From Streptomyces sp. NBC_01439 (GTDB lineage Bacteria; Actinomycetota; Actinomycetes; Streptomycetales; Streptomycetaceae): DNA of 64,000 nucleotides. Of this stretch, positions 39,665 through 51,735 are shown piece after piece. The translations under genes were made by a program, and so were the position numbers. The stretch covers positions 7,377,501-7,441,500 of the forward strand of contig NZ_CP109487.1 of assembly GCF_036227605.1 (NCBI RefSeq), given 5' to 3'. Position 1 is the first letter of the stretch; every line of letters begins with the position of its first letter. The notes beneath the pieces are model-generated. The model was given only the letters and a program-made list of their open reading frames with translations. It had not been told where the DNA came from and did no database searches.

Positions 39665-40744
39665 ATGATCACGCGCGGGGAGATGCCCCTGGTGCGCCGG
39701 GTGTGCGTCCTGGCCTGGGCCGGCGCCGCCGTGTCCTGGGAGTTGTCCAGGCCCGGGCGGTTGGTCCCGAGCCTGGCCACCTGTGCGGCCTTCCTGCTGT
39801 TGGCCACCGGGTGCGCGCTGCTCATCCGGCGCGAGCTGTTGGCCGAGCTGGGCCGTGCGCAGGAGATCGCGGGCGCCGCGCAGCGGGTGCTGTTGCGGCC
39901 GCTGCCGGTACGGATCGACGGTCTGATGCCGGCCGCGGCGCTGCTCTCGGCGAGCCGGGGCGCGGCGGTGGGCGGGGACCTGTACGAGGCCGTGCCGACG
40001 GCGTACGGGATGCGGGTGGTGATCGGGGACGTCCGGGGCCACGGCCTGCCCGCGCTGGGCACGGCCGCCGCCGTGCTCGGGGCCTTCCGCGAGGGGGCGT
40101 ACGACGAGCCCTCGCTGGACGGTGTGCTGCGGCGGATGGAGCGGGCGCTGGGCCGCCACGTCCGTGACCGGGCGCGGGCCGATTCGCAGTCCCCGGTGGC
40201 GGAGGAGTTCGTGACGGTCCTGCTCCTCCAGATCGCCCGGGACGGCATGCTGTTGGCGCTGAACTGCGGCCATCCCTGGCCCTATCTGATCGGTCCGGCT
40301 CCGGTCCCGGAACACTGCGGTGCGCGCAGCCGGGGCTCCGCACCGAACCCCGCGCCGCCGTCGGGGCCGGAACGTGCAGCCCGTTCGGCGTGCGAGGACC
40401 GGGTCAGAGCGGCGCCCCGTTCCGTGCGGCGGGCTCGGGTGGGGGCGCTGGTCGGCGGCGAGACCTTGCCGCCGCTCGGGGTGGTGCCCGTGCCGGCGGA
40501 CGTGCGGCCGCGCGCCTGCGGGGAACTCCGGCCCGGGGAGACGCTGTTCCTGTACACCGACGGGGCCGAGGACGCCCGCGACCGGGCCGGTCGGTTCTTC
40601 GATCTGGCGGGCGTCCTCGCACGGGGGGCGGCGGCCACGCCCGCGCGGCTGGTGGCGGACGTGCACGCCGCTCTGCTCCGGCACACCGGCGGGCGGCTCG
40701 CCGACGACGTCGCCCTACTGGTGCTCCGCAACGACCGGTCCTGA
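39665..40744 (+). CDS. Membrane-anchored SpoIIE-type PP2C phosphatase
   Basis: 359 residues from ATG 39665 with GGAGGGGAG 8 bases upstream. Two N-terminal membrane helices (residues 10-22 and 34-50), then a PP2C-like domain: AAVGGDLYEAVPT with metal-binding Asp, VIGDVRGHGLPALG, CGHPWPYLIG, FLYTDGAEDARD and LADDVALLVLR. It dephosphorylates Ser/Thr, typically of anti-sigma-factor antagonists. An Arg/Pro/Ala-rich segment of about 45 residues (40311-40440) lies between CGHPWPYLIG and the PPLG turn, longer than in usual members. Confidence 0.88.
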   Translation: MITRGEMPLVRRVCVLAWAGAAVSWELSRPGRLVPSLATCAAFLLLATGCALLIRRELLAELGRAQEIAGAAQRVLLRPLPVRIDGLMPAAALLSASRGAAVGGDLYEAVPTAYGMRVVIGDVRGHGLPALGTAAAVLGAFREGAYDEPSLDGVLRRMERALGRHVRDRARADSQSPVAEEFVTVLLLQIARDGMLLALNCGHPWPYLIGPAPVPEHCGARSRGSAPNPAPPSGPERAARSACEDRVRAAPRSVRRARVGALVGGETLPPLGVVPVPADVRPRACGELRPGETLFLYTDGAEDARDRAGRFFDLAGVLARGAAATPARLVADVHAALLRHTGGRLADDVALLVLRNDRS

Positions 40745-40760
40745 CCACCGGCCCCGGACA

Positions 40761-40795
40761 CGCGCGCCGGGCCCGGTGGATGAGCCCGGCGCGCG
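40761..40795 (+). terminator. 12-bp stem terminator after phosphatase gene
   Basis: Arms 40761-40772 and 40784-40795 (CGCGCGCCGGGC and complement), 17 bases after the stop. Confidence 0.8.
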
Positions 40796-41095
40796 CTCTC
40801 GACCCGGCCCCTGCCGGGGCGCGGCGACCAACCGGGCGCCGGCGGGGCCGGAACGCGCCGCCCGCCTGCCATGGAGTGTCGGGCAGACGGCAGAACGGGC
40901 GGCGCGGTGACGGGTCGTCGCACTGTACGAGGGGGAGCCGACGACCCGAGCTACCTCTTGGCGAGGCTCTTCAGTGAAGCGCCTCCAGGGGTCCGTGCGG
41001 CAGAGTGCGCATCGCATTTATGCGCGTACTCGGTTCACACCCCGTGTGAACCGTGCACCCACTAGCCTGAGAACGACGAGCCCTTGGAGCGGCCC
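40796..41095. other. 300-base intergenic region before HTH-TPR regulator
   Basis: No gene visible. It contains GGGGCCGGAACGCGCCGCCC (40843-40862), similar to a stretch inside the phosphatase insertion, then an AT-richer promoter zone with an imperfect dyad TGCGCAT-N7-ATGCGCG (41006-41026) and the perfect dyad 41031-41053. The end of the zone holds the promoter of the regulator at 41096. Confidence 0.5.
41031..41053. promoter_or_regulatory. 10-bp perfect dyad upstream of HTH-TPR regulator
   Basis: CGGTTCACAC-CCC-GTGTGAACCG, centred 54 bases before the start of the HTH-TPR gene. A strong candidate operator, for the gene itself or a global regulator. Confidence 0.65.
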
Positions 41096-42436
41096 ATGCA
41101 GCCCAATGTCCTGCTCGATGCCCTCCTCGCCGAGGCGGGTATGTCCCACGCCGGACTCGCCGCGTACGTGAACCAGGCGGGCCGCACCCGCGGACTCGCC
41201 CTGCGCTACGAACACACCGCAGTGACGCGGTGGTTGAAGGGTCAGCGGCCCCGGGGTCAGGTCCCCGACCTGATCTGCGAGGTGCTCGGCGGGCGGCTGC
41301 GGCGTCCCCTCGGGCTCGACGACATCGGGCTCGGCGCGGCCGACCAGCCCGTTCCGCTGCACGCCTCGCCGCTCAGCGGGTTCGTGGACCGGGCCGCGGC
41401 CCTGTGGCGTTCCGACGTCCAGGCCCGGCCCCAGCTGCTGGCCGCCGGGGCGGTCACCGGGACGCCCGCTGTCATCCCGGTGTGGGAATGGGAGAATCCG
41501 CCCGAGGACGCCGACGTCTCCCGCGAGGGTCCGCACCCGATCGGCCCCGAACACATCGAGATCCTGAAGGCCGCCCGCGCCCACTACGAGCTGATGTACC
41601 GCCGGGCCGGCGGTCTCGCCACGCGGGACCGGATCGTCCGCTTCCTGGGCAGTGAGACCGCGCCCATGCTGCGCGGGAGCTACTCCGACGACCTCGGCCG
41701 CCGGCTGCACCGGGCCACGGGGTCCCTGGTGGCGGTGGCGGGGATCTGCGCGTACGACTCGGACGCGCACGGCCTGGCCCAGCGCTATTTCCACCAGGCC
41801 CTGCGCCTGGCCAAGGCGAGCGGGGACCGGGGGCTCGGCGCGTACGTCATCGCGCTGATCGTCAACCAGTCCCTGCACCTGCGGGAGTACCGCCAGGCCG
41901 TCGCCTTTGCCGAGGCCGCGCTGCGGGCCGCCGGGCGGCACACCACCCCGGCGCTGGCCGCCGACCTCTACGCGATGCAGGCCAAGGCGTACGCCCAACT
42001 CGGCGACACCCCTGCCGCACTGGCCTGCATCCGCAGGGCGGAGGCGGCCGCCGAGCGGATCCGCCCGGGCAGCGAACCGGACGAGACCGGCTACGTACAG
42101 CCGGGGCTCGTCAACGTCCAGGTCGCCGAGGCGCTGCTCAGCCTGGGCGATCTGGAATCCGCCCGGGTCCAGGCGACCGCCGCCGTCGGCACCCCGGCGC
42201 ACGACCGCGGCCGGGTGCACCGACTGGCGATGCTGTGCGAGATCCAGCTGCGCCAGGGGGAGGCGGACCGGGCCGCGGCGTCCGCGGCCGAGATGGCCGA
42301 GCGGGCCAAGGGCATGGAGTCGCTGCGGCTGCGCGACCGGCTGCGGGCGGTCCGCGAACAGCTCCTGACCAGCGGTTGTACCGGCGCGGAGGAGACCGCG
42401 CGGCTCATCGACGGGGCGCTGCGCGTTCCGCTGTGA
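41096..42436 (+). CDS. HTH-TPR regulator (NsdA-like)
   Basis: 446 residues from ATG 41096 (a TTG at 41084 is possible). N-terminal DNA-binding domain of about 70 residues (LLAEAGMSHAGLAAYVNQAGR, AVTRWLKGQRPRGQVPDLICEVLG), then a long helical region with tetratricopeptide-like repeats (GLAQRYFHQALRLAKASGD, AVAFAEAALRAAG, LADLYAMQAKAYAQLGDTPAALACIRRAEAAA). The layout is that of the Streptomyces NsdA/NsdB family, negative regulators of sporulation and antibiotic synthesis. That name is by architecture only. A strong palindrome lies upstream. Confidence 0.8.
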   Translation: MQPNVLLDALLAEAGMSHAGLAAYVNQAGRTRGLALRYEHTAVTRWLKGQRPRGQVPDLICEVLGGRLRRPLGLDDIGLGAADQPVPLHASPLSGFVDRAAALWRSDVQARPQLLAAGAVTGTPAVIPVWEWENPPEDADVSREGPHPIGPEHIEILKAARAHYELMYRRAGGLATRDRIVRFLGSETAPMLRGSYSDDLGRRLHRATGSLVAVAGICAYDSDAHGLAQRYFHQALRLAKASGDRGLGAYVIALIVNQSLHLREYRQAVAFAEAALRAAGRHTTPALAADLYAMQAKAYAQLGDTPAALACIRRAEAAAERIRPGSEPDETGYVQPGLVNVQVAEALLSLGDLESARVQATAAVGTPAHDRGRVHRLAMLCEIQLRQGEADRAAASAAEMAERAKGMESLRLRDRLRAVREQLLTSGCTGAEETARLIDGALRVPL

Positions 42437-42492
42437 CGGGCGGAAGTGCTGCCATGTTGCCACCTACTCGAACGGAAGAAGGTGGCACAACC

Positions 42493-43029
42493 GTGCAGTG
42501 GACGAACCTGAGCGAGCAGACCGTGTACAAGAACCGTTGGTTCGACGTGAACCTCGCCGATGTGGAACTTCCGGACGGCCGGCACCTGGACCACTTCGTG
42601 ATCCGGCTGCGGCCGGTCGCCGTCGCCACGGCCGTCAACGAGGCCGACGAGGTACTGCTGCTCTGGCGGCACCGCTTCATCACCGACAGCTAGGGCTGGG
42701 AACTGCCCGCCGGGGTGGTCGAGGACGGCGAGGACATCGCGGTCGCGGCGGCCCGCGAGATGGAGGAGGAGTCGGGCTGGCGGCCCGGCCCGCTCCACCA
42801 CTTGATGACCGTCGAGCCGTCGAACGGACTGACCGATGCCCGGCACCACCTCTACTGGGCGGACGGGGCCACCCACATCGGGCACCCGGAGGACGACTTC
42901 GAGTCCTCGCGCCGGGAGTGGGTCCCGCTGGGGCTCGTGCCGGACATGATCGCCCGGGGGGAGATCCCGGCCGCCAACATGGCGGCCGGGTTGCTCCTGC
43001 TGCACCACCTGCGGCTCGGCCGGCCGTAG
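42493..43029 (+). pseudogene. Nudix hydrolase interrupted by in-frame amber codon
   Basis: One frame from GTG 42493 encodes an N-terminal WTNLSEQTVYKNRWFDVNLADVELPDG...RHRFITDS, stops at TAG 42691-42693, and resumes with GWELPAGVVEDGEDIAVAAA. Homologous Nudix proteins have Trp at this position (DSWGWELPAG), so TGG to TAG is the simplest explanation. The Nudix box GVVEDGEDIAVAAAREMEEESGW lies wholly downstream and is intact, and the remaining frame to 43029 is undamaged (178 residues if read through). The 66-residue product lacks the active site. Recent mutation, sequencing error or readthrough are all possible. Confidence 0.8.
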
Positions 43030-43043
43030 GGTGGCCGGACGGA

Positions 43044-43916
43044 TCAGCCGTAGGGGTAGAAGCCCGCGCCCGTCTTGCGGCCCAGGCGGCCGGCGTCGAC
43101 CATGCGCTGGAGCAGCGGGGGAGCGGCGTACAGCGGCTCCTTGTACTCCGCGTACATCGAGTCGGCGATCGACGCGATGGTGTCCAGGCCGATCAGGTCG
43201 GACAGCTTGAGCGGGCCCATCGGGTGGGCGCAGCCCAACTCCATGCCGTTGTCGATGTCCTCGCGGCTGGCGATGCCCGACTCGAACATCCGGATCGCGG
43301 ACAGCAGGTACGGGACGAGGAGCGCGTTGACGACGAACCCGGACCGGTCCTGGGCGCGGACCGCGTGCTTGTTCAGCACGTCCCGCACCAGGGCCTCGGC
43401 CCGCTTGACCGTCTCCTCGCCCGTGGTCAACGCCGGGATCAGCTCGACGAGCTTCTGGACCGGGGCCGGGTTGAAGAAGTGGATGCCGATGACCTGGTCC
43501 GGCCGCGAGGTCGCGACGGCCAGCTTGACGAGCGGGATCGAGGAGGTGTTGGAGGCCAAGATCGCGTCCGGGCGGGTGATCACCTGATCGAGGATCTGGA
43601 AGATCTCCGTCTTGACCTGCTCGTTCTCGACGACGGCCTCGATGACGAGGTCGCGGTCGGCGAACTCGCCGAGGTCGGTGGTGAAGGTGAGGCGGGCCAG
43701 GGTGGCGTCCCGCTCCTCCTCGGTGATCTTGCCGCGTTCGGCGGCCTTGGTCAGGGAGTTGTGCAGCCGGGTACGGCCGATCTCCAGGGCTTCGCCGGTG
43801 GTCTCGGCGACCTTGACCTCAAGGCCACTGCGGGCGCACACCTCGGCGATACCCGCGCCCATCTGGCCACAGCCCACTACGCCGACCCGTGTGATGTCGG
43901 AAGGGAGGTCAGTCAC
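43044..43916 (-). CDS. 3-hydroxybutyryl-CoA dehydrogenase
   Basis: 290 residues from GTG 43916, with GAAAGG 6 bases upstream. Rossmann motif VGVVGCGQMGAGIAEV (residues 11-26), VIEAVVENEQVK, catalytic HFFNPAP (His about 146) and the C-terminal dimer domain with RSGFVVNALLVPYL, MGPLKLSDLIGLDT and RKTGAGFYPY. It oxidises L-3-hydroxybutyryl-CoA or the reverse, in fatty-acid or PHB-related and ethylmalonyl-CoA metabolism. It meets the Nudix gene end to end; no pathway partner is adjacent. Confidence 0.94.
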   Translation of the reverse strand: MTDLPSDITRVGVVGCGQMGAGIAEVCARSGLEVKVAETTGEALEIGRTRLHNSLTKAAERGKITEEERDATLARLTFTTDLGEFADRDLVIEAVVENEQVKTEIFQILDQVITRPDAILASNTSSIPLVKLAVATSRPDQVIGIHFFNPAPVQKLVELIPALTTGEETVKRAEALVRDVLNKHAVRAQDRSGFVVNALLVPYLLSAIRMFESGIASREDIDNGMELGCAHPMGPLKLSDLIGLDTIASIADSMYAEYKEPLYAAPPLLQRMVDAGRLGRKTGAGFYPYG

Positions 43917-44076
43917 TTCGTGCCTTTCGCAGCTCATCCGTCGGCGGGTCCCCCGTACGATTCCGGCGCCCGCCACGCCCCCCGACGTTACTCCCGACCT
44001 TGCGCGGGGCGGCGGGCCGGGGCGGGCATGCTGGGCGGACACCGTGCAATGTCACTCAGTGAAACGGAGTCGTCAC

Positions 44077-45321
44077 ATGACGTACATCGACCGACGGGCA
44101 CTGTTGGCCGGAGCCTTGGGGGTGATCGCCGCCGCCACGGCCGGTTCGGCGGCCGCGGCGCCGCGGGCGTCCGCGAGGGCCTCCGGGGGGCGGGCCACCG
44201 TCGACTTCCGGGGGATGTGGATCGCCTCGGTGTCGAACGTGGACTGGCCTTCCGAGAGCGGACTCTCCGCGGCGCGGCAGCGGTCGGAGCTGCTCGCCCT
44301 CCTCGACGCCGCCGTCGAGCGCCGTCTGGGCGCGGTGGTCCTCCAGGTCCGGCCGGCGGCGGACGCCCTGTGGCCCTCGAAGCTGGAGCCCTGGTCCCAG
44401 TGGCTGACCGGGAAGCAGGGGGCCGATCCCGGTTGGGACCCGCTGGGCACGGCCGTCAAGGAGGCGCACGCCCGGGGGCTGCAGCTGCACGCCTGGTTCA
44501 ACCCGTTCCGCGTGGCCAACCACACCGACCTCGACCGGCTGGTGTCCACGCACCCGGCGCGCCGCAATCCCGGCTGGACGGTGGAGTACGGCGGCAAGCT
44601 CTACTACAACCCGGGCCTGCCCGAGGTGCGGCGCTTCGTCCAGGACGCCATGTTCGACGCGGTCTCCCGCTACCCGCTGGACGCCGTGCACTGGGACGAC
44701 TACTTCTACCCGTACCCGGTGGCGGGGGAGTACTTCGACGACGACGAGGCCTTCGAGGAGTACGGGGCGGGCTTCGCCTCGCGCGCCGCCTGGCGCCGGG
44801 GCAACATCGACACCCTGGTCCGCGAGATGTCCGCGCGGCTGCGGGCGCTGAAGCCGGCGGTCCGCTTCGGGATCAGCCCGTTCGCGGTGTGGCGCAACTC
44901 CGACCGCGACCCGACCGGTTCGCCGACCCGGGCGGGCCTCGGGACGTACGACGACCTCTACGCGGACACCCGCAAGTGGGTCAGGGAGGGCTGGATCGAC
45001 TACATCGTGCCGCAGGCCTACTGGCACATCGGTCACCCGACCGCCGACTACGCCGACATCGTGCCCTGGTGGGCGCGGACCGTCGCCGGGACGAAGGTGG
45101 ACCTGTACGTGGGGGAGGCCCTGTACCGCTGCGACGAGGACAGCCCCACCGAGGCCTGGCGCGATCCCGGGGAGCTGTCGAAGCACCTGACGTTCGCCCG
45201 CGGCTACCCGGAGGTCCGCGGCCACGTCTACTTCTCGGCGAAGCAGGTGGCCGCGGACCCCAACGGAGCGATGGCCCGGGTGGTCGCCGACCACTACGGC
45301 ACGGCGGCGTCCCGGCGCTGA
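44077..45321 (+). CDS. Tat-exported GH10-like (DUF187/GHL10) glycosidase
   Basis: 414 residues from ATG 44077. The N-terminus TYIDRRALLAGALGVIAAATAG has twin Arg, a hydrophobic core and AAAAPRA, i.e. a Tat signal peptide. The mature domain is a TIM barrel: FRGMWIASVSNVDWPS, AVVLQVRPAADALWPS, GLQLHAWFNPFRVAN, DAVHWDDYFYPYP, GISPFAVWRN and IDYIVPQAYWH, hallmarks of the GHL10 family of bacterial proteins acting on extracellular glycans. The acidic catalytic candidate is in VHWDDYFYP. Possibly exported by the TatAC proteins encoded at 1.5-2.9 kb. Confidence 0.9.
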   Translation: MTYIDRRALLAGALGVIAAATAGSAAAAPRASARASGGRATVDFRGMWIASVSNVDWPSESGLSAARQRSELLALLDAAVERRLGAVVLQVRPAADALWPSKLEPWSQWLTGKQGADPGWDPLGTAVKEAHARGLQLHAWFNPFRVANHTDLDRLVSTHPARRNPGWTVEYGGKLYYNPGLPEVRRFVQDAMFDAVSRYPLDAVHWDDYFYPYPVAGEYFDDDEAFEEYGAGFASRAAWRRGNIDTLVREMSARLRALKPAVRFGISPFAVWRNSDRDPTGSPTRAGLGTYDDLYADTRKWVREGWIDYIVPQAYWHIGHPTADYADIVPWWARTVAGTKVDLYVGEALYRCDEDSPTEAWRDPGELSKHLTFARGYPEVRGHVYFSAKQVAADPNGAMARVVADHYGTAASRR

Positions 45322-45322
45322 T

Positions 45323-45520
45323 TCAGTGAGTGGGCTCGGAGGGGTGGCGGACCGTGCAGTCGGGTCCGGGAGCCATGAGTGCCTCGTGTCCGTCCTGGAA
45401 GCGGACCCGGTACGGGGGGGTTCCGTTCTCGCCCAGGACCTGGGTGATCTCGCCCACCTTGTCGTGCTGTCCGACGATCCTGCCGTGCTGCACCAGCTGG
45501 TCGCCCTCGGTCGCGCGCAT
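45323..45520 (-). CDS. DUF1918 protein
   Basis: 65 residues from ATG 45520, tail to tail with the GH10-like gene with one base between. TEGDQLVQHGRIVGQHDKVGEITQVLGENGTPPYRVRF is the DUF1918 beta-barrel domain, small and highly expressed in actinobacteria. Function unknown, perhaps nucleic-acid binding by its SH3-like shape. Monocistronic. Confidence 0.88.
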   Translation of the reverse strand: MRATEGDQLVQHGRIVGQHDKVGEITQVLGENGTPPYRVRFQDGHEALMAPGPDCTVRHPSEPTH

Positions 45521-45577
45521 AACTGACCTCCTCGGTGGCGGTCCGATCCGGTGCTTGCAGTTTAGGTCGTCATGCGG

Positions 45578-46481
<904 letters not shown>

Positions 46482-46483
<2 letters not shown>

Positions 46484-47924
46484 GTATGAGCGTAGCAGTG
46501 TGGCGGAGCTCGCCGAATCCTTGCGGTCCGAACTCAACCGCTACTCGGTGGGTGGAAAGCTCCCGTCGAGTCGAGCCCTGGTCGAGCGCTACCGGGTCAG
46601 CCCGGTCACCGTCTCCCGGGCCCTTGCGCAGCTCGCCGCCGAGGGCCTCGTCGTCACCCGGCCCGGTGCAGGGGTCTTCCGTGCCGCACCGCGTACGGCG
46701 GCCCCCGCCCCCGGGGACACCTCCTGGCAGGAGGTCGCCCTCAGCGCCGAGGGTGCCGGGGACGTCGTCCCGCGCTCGGTGGACGCCTCCGGGGTGCTGG
46801 CCTGCCTGGCCGCACCGCCGCCGTCGGTGATCGCCCTCAACAGCGGGTACCTGCACGCCTCCATCCAGCCCGAGCGGGCCATGGCCGCCGCGCTCGCCCG
46901 GGCCGGACGGCGTCCCGGGGCCTGGGACCGGCCGCCGGTGGAAGGGCTGCCCGAGCTCCGCGACTGGTTCGCCCGCGAGATCGGCGGGGCGGTCGGGGCC
47001 GCCGACGTGCTGGTGACCGCGGGCGGGCAGAGCGCGCTGACCACCGCCCTGCGGGCGTTGGCCCCGCCCGGCGCGCCGATCCTGGTGGAGTCCCCGACCT
47101 ACCCCGGGCTGCTGGCCATCGCCCGGGCCTCCGGTTGCCGGCCCGTGCCCGTACCGGTGGACGCCGAGGGGGTCCGGCCGGAGCTGCTGGCCGCCGCCTT
47201 CGAAGCGACCGGCGCGCGGGTGTTCGTCTGCCAGCCGCTCTTCCAGAACCCGACCGGAGCGGTGTTGGCTCCGGGGCGGCGGGCCGAGGTGCTGCGGATC
47301 GCGCGGGCCGCCGGGGCCTTCGTGGTCGAGGACGACTACGCCCGCGCCCTCTCCCACGACGACTGCGGGCCGCTGCCCGCGACCCTGGCCGCCGAGGACC
47401 ACGACGGGGTGGTCGTGCACGTCAGGTCCCTGACCAAAGCCACCTCGCCCAGCCTGCGGGTCGGCGCGCTCGCCGCCCGCGGCCCGGTGGTGGACCGGCT
47501 GCGCGCCGTCCAGGTCGTGGACTCCTTCTTCGTGCCCCGGCCGCTCCAGGAGGCGGCGCTCGAACTCGTCGGCGCGCCCGCCTGGCCGCGCCACCTGCGC
47601 ACGGTGGCCGCCGAACTGCGCCACCGGCGGGACGTGCTCGCCGGCGCGCTGCGGCGGGAGCTGCCCGGCCTGACCGTGCCCCATCTGCCCTCGGGCGGCT
47701 ATCAGCTGTGGGCCAGGATGAGCGAGGGCGACGACGGATCCTTCGCGACCACGGCCCTGCGCGCCGGAGTGGCGGTGGCTCCCGGCCGCCCCTACTTCTG
47801 CGCCGAACCCCCGGCCCCGTACGTCCGCCTGAGCTTCGCCGGGGTTTCCGGCCCGGGCGAACTGGTGGAGGCCGTCCAGCGGCTGCGCACCGGCCTCGCG
47901 GACGGCTTCGGTCCGCACGCTTGA
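46482..47924 (+). CDS. MocR-family (GntR-aminotransferase) regulator
   Basis: 480 residues from ATG 46482. N-terminal GntR winged helix (VAELAESLRSELNRYSVGGKLPSSRALVERYRVSPVTVSRALAQL), linker, then a fold-type I aminotransferase-like domain with PLP Lys319 (VRSLTKATSPSLRVG) and the upstream QPLFQNPTGAVL. MocR regulators such as PdxR and GabR use PLP or its Schiff base as effector. It likely controls the divergent EamA exporter. Followed closely by the phosphatase-fold gene. Confidence 0.92.
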
Positions 47925-47955
47925 CCCACCGCGCTGTGCGGATCACCATCGCCGC

Positions 47956-48531
47956 ATGCATGTTCGGGTTTCGCTCGTCGCCGCAGCCCGTAGTTCCTCG
48001 CTGCTCGCCGAGCGCTTCGACGACGACCGCCCGTTGGACGGACCCGGCTGGCGGTCGGTGGAGTCCGCCGCGCAGGGCCTCGTACCCCTGGGCGCGGCCG
48101 AGCTGCGCTACTGCTCGCCGACGCCGCGCAGCCGCGCCACGGGCGAGGCCCTCGGGTACGCGCCCCTCGCCCAGCCCGCACTGCGCGAGTGCGACATGGG
48201 CCGCTGGCGGGGGCTGACCCTGGCCGAAGTGACCGCCCACGAGCCCGGGGCGGTGGAACTGTGGCTCACCGATCCGCGGTCCGCCCCGCACGGCGGCGAG
48301 TCCCTGCTCGACTTCATCTCCCGCATCGGGGGCTGGCTCGACACCCGGCCGGCCGACGACGGGGGCGCGATCGTCGCGGTCGCGGAGCCCTCGGTGGTCC
48401 GGGCGGCCCTGGTGTACGCACTGAAGGCGCCCCCGCTGACCTACTGGAACGTGGACGTCCGGCCGCTGTCCACGATGACCCTCACCGGCTGGTCCGGTCA
48501 CTGGCACCTGTGCCTGCAGGCCCCGGCGTGA
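47956..48531 (+). CDS. Histidine-phosphatase-fold protein without catalytic His
   Basis: 191 residues from ATG 47956. The fold of the phosphoglycerate-mutase/SixA superfamily is visible (SLVAAARSSSLLAERF, LRYCSPTPRSRATGEALG, ECDMGRWRGLTLAEV, HGGESLLDFISRI, AVAEPSVVRAALVYAL), but the RHG motif is AAR and the second histidine (usually SHG) is EPS. The phosphate-pocket arginine in PTPRSRATGEAL remains. So it is probably inactive as a phosphatase and may bind a ligand or partner. 31 bases after mocR. Confidence 0.8.
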   Translation: MHVRVSLVAAARSSSLLAERFDDDRPLDGPGWRSVESAAQGLVPLGAAELRYCSPTPRSRATGEALGYAPLAQPALRECDMGRWRGLTLAEVTAHEPGAVELWLTDPRSAPHGGESLLDFISRIGGWLDTRPADDGGAIVAVAEPSVVRAALVYALKAPPLTYWNVDVRPLSTMTLTGWSGHWHLCLQAPA

Positions 48532-48562
48532 ACCGGTCGGGCCGGTCGCCTAGCCTGCGGGA

Positions 48563-49336
48563 ATGACCGAGATACACATCACCACGCTCGCCGAGCGGCC
48601 CGAACTGGCCGACCGGCTCGGGGACATGGACGACCCGTGGCCCGAATTCGCCGGCCACGACGCCCTCGCCTGGCTGCTGTACCCGCGGATGACGACCGAG
48701 CTGGCGGACTACGTCCTGGTCGCCACGGACGGGGACGCGGTGGTAGCCCGCGGCTACAGCGTGCCCTTCGCCCTGCACCTGGCCGGCCGCGACGGGGTGC
48801 TGCCCGCGCAGGGCTGGGACCGCGTGCTCATGTGGGCCTTCTCCGACCTGCACCGCGGGGTCCGGCCCGACACGGTGAGCGCGATCGAGATCACCGTGTC
48901 CGGCGACCGGCAGGGCGAGGGCCTCTCGGGACGCATGCTGGCCGCGATGCGGGACAACGCCCGGGCACGCGGCTTCGCCGAGGTGGTCGCGCCCGTCCGA
49001 CCCAGCGGAAAGCCGGCCGAGCCGGACACCCCGATCCACGCGTACGCGTACCGGACCCGCGAGGACGGGCTCCCGTACGACCCGTGGCTGCGCGTCCACG
49101 TCCGCGCGGGCGGCGTCATCGACTCGGTGGCGCCGCTGTCGATGACGGTCACCGGCTCGCTCGCCGAGTGGCGCGAGTGGACCGGGCTGCCCTTCGACAC
49201 GGCCGGACCCGTGCGCGTACCGGGCGCCCTGGTGCCCGTGCGGTGCGATCCGGAGCAGGGCTATGCGGTCTACGTGGAGCCGAACGTATGGGTCCGGCAC
49301 CGCCTCGTCGACGGGACGGAGTCCGTCCGGCCGTAG
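48563..49336 (+). CDS. GNAT-like N-acetyltransferase
   Basis: 257 residues from ATG 48563. The central region carries GNAT-type motifs: EITVSGDRQGEGLSGRMLAAMRDNARARGFAEVVAPVRPSGK with the acetyl-CoA pyrophosphate loop (Q/R-x-x-G-x-G/A), preceded by a strand ADYVLVATDGDAVVA. The C-terminal ~80 residues (VIDSVAPLSMTVTG...) are beta-rich and not clearly GNAT. The substrate is unknown. It precedes the argC promoter region and is not part of that operon. The 216 bases after it hold the ARG-box promoter and otherwise nothing. Confidence 0.75.
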   Translation: MTEIHITTLAERPELADRLGDMDDPWPEFAGHDALAWLLYPRMTTELADYVLVATDGDAVVARGYSVPFALHLAGRDGVLPAQGWDRVLMWAFSDLHRGVRPDTVSAIEITVSGDRQGEGLSGRMLAAMRDNARARGFAEVVAPVRPSGKPAEPDTPIHAYAYRTREDGLPYDPWLRVHVRAGGVIDSVAPLSMTVTGSLAEWREWTGLPFDTAGPVRVPGALVPVRCDPEQGYAVYVEPNVWVRHRLVDGTESVRP

Positions 49337-49499
49337 GGGCCGCGGCCGGGCGCCGGTCTCCGACGGCCCGACCGGTCCCGGCCGCACCCGACGCTACCGG
49401 CGGAATCGCCGCCGCGGCCGGGTCTTTCCTGCTAGACATCTCCTGGAAGCCCCGTGTGCCGGATCCTTTTGTACAACCCTCCCTCCGAGATCGAAGGCG

Positions 49500-51731
<2,232 letters not shown>

Positions 51732-51735
<4 letters not shown>

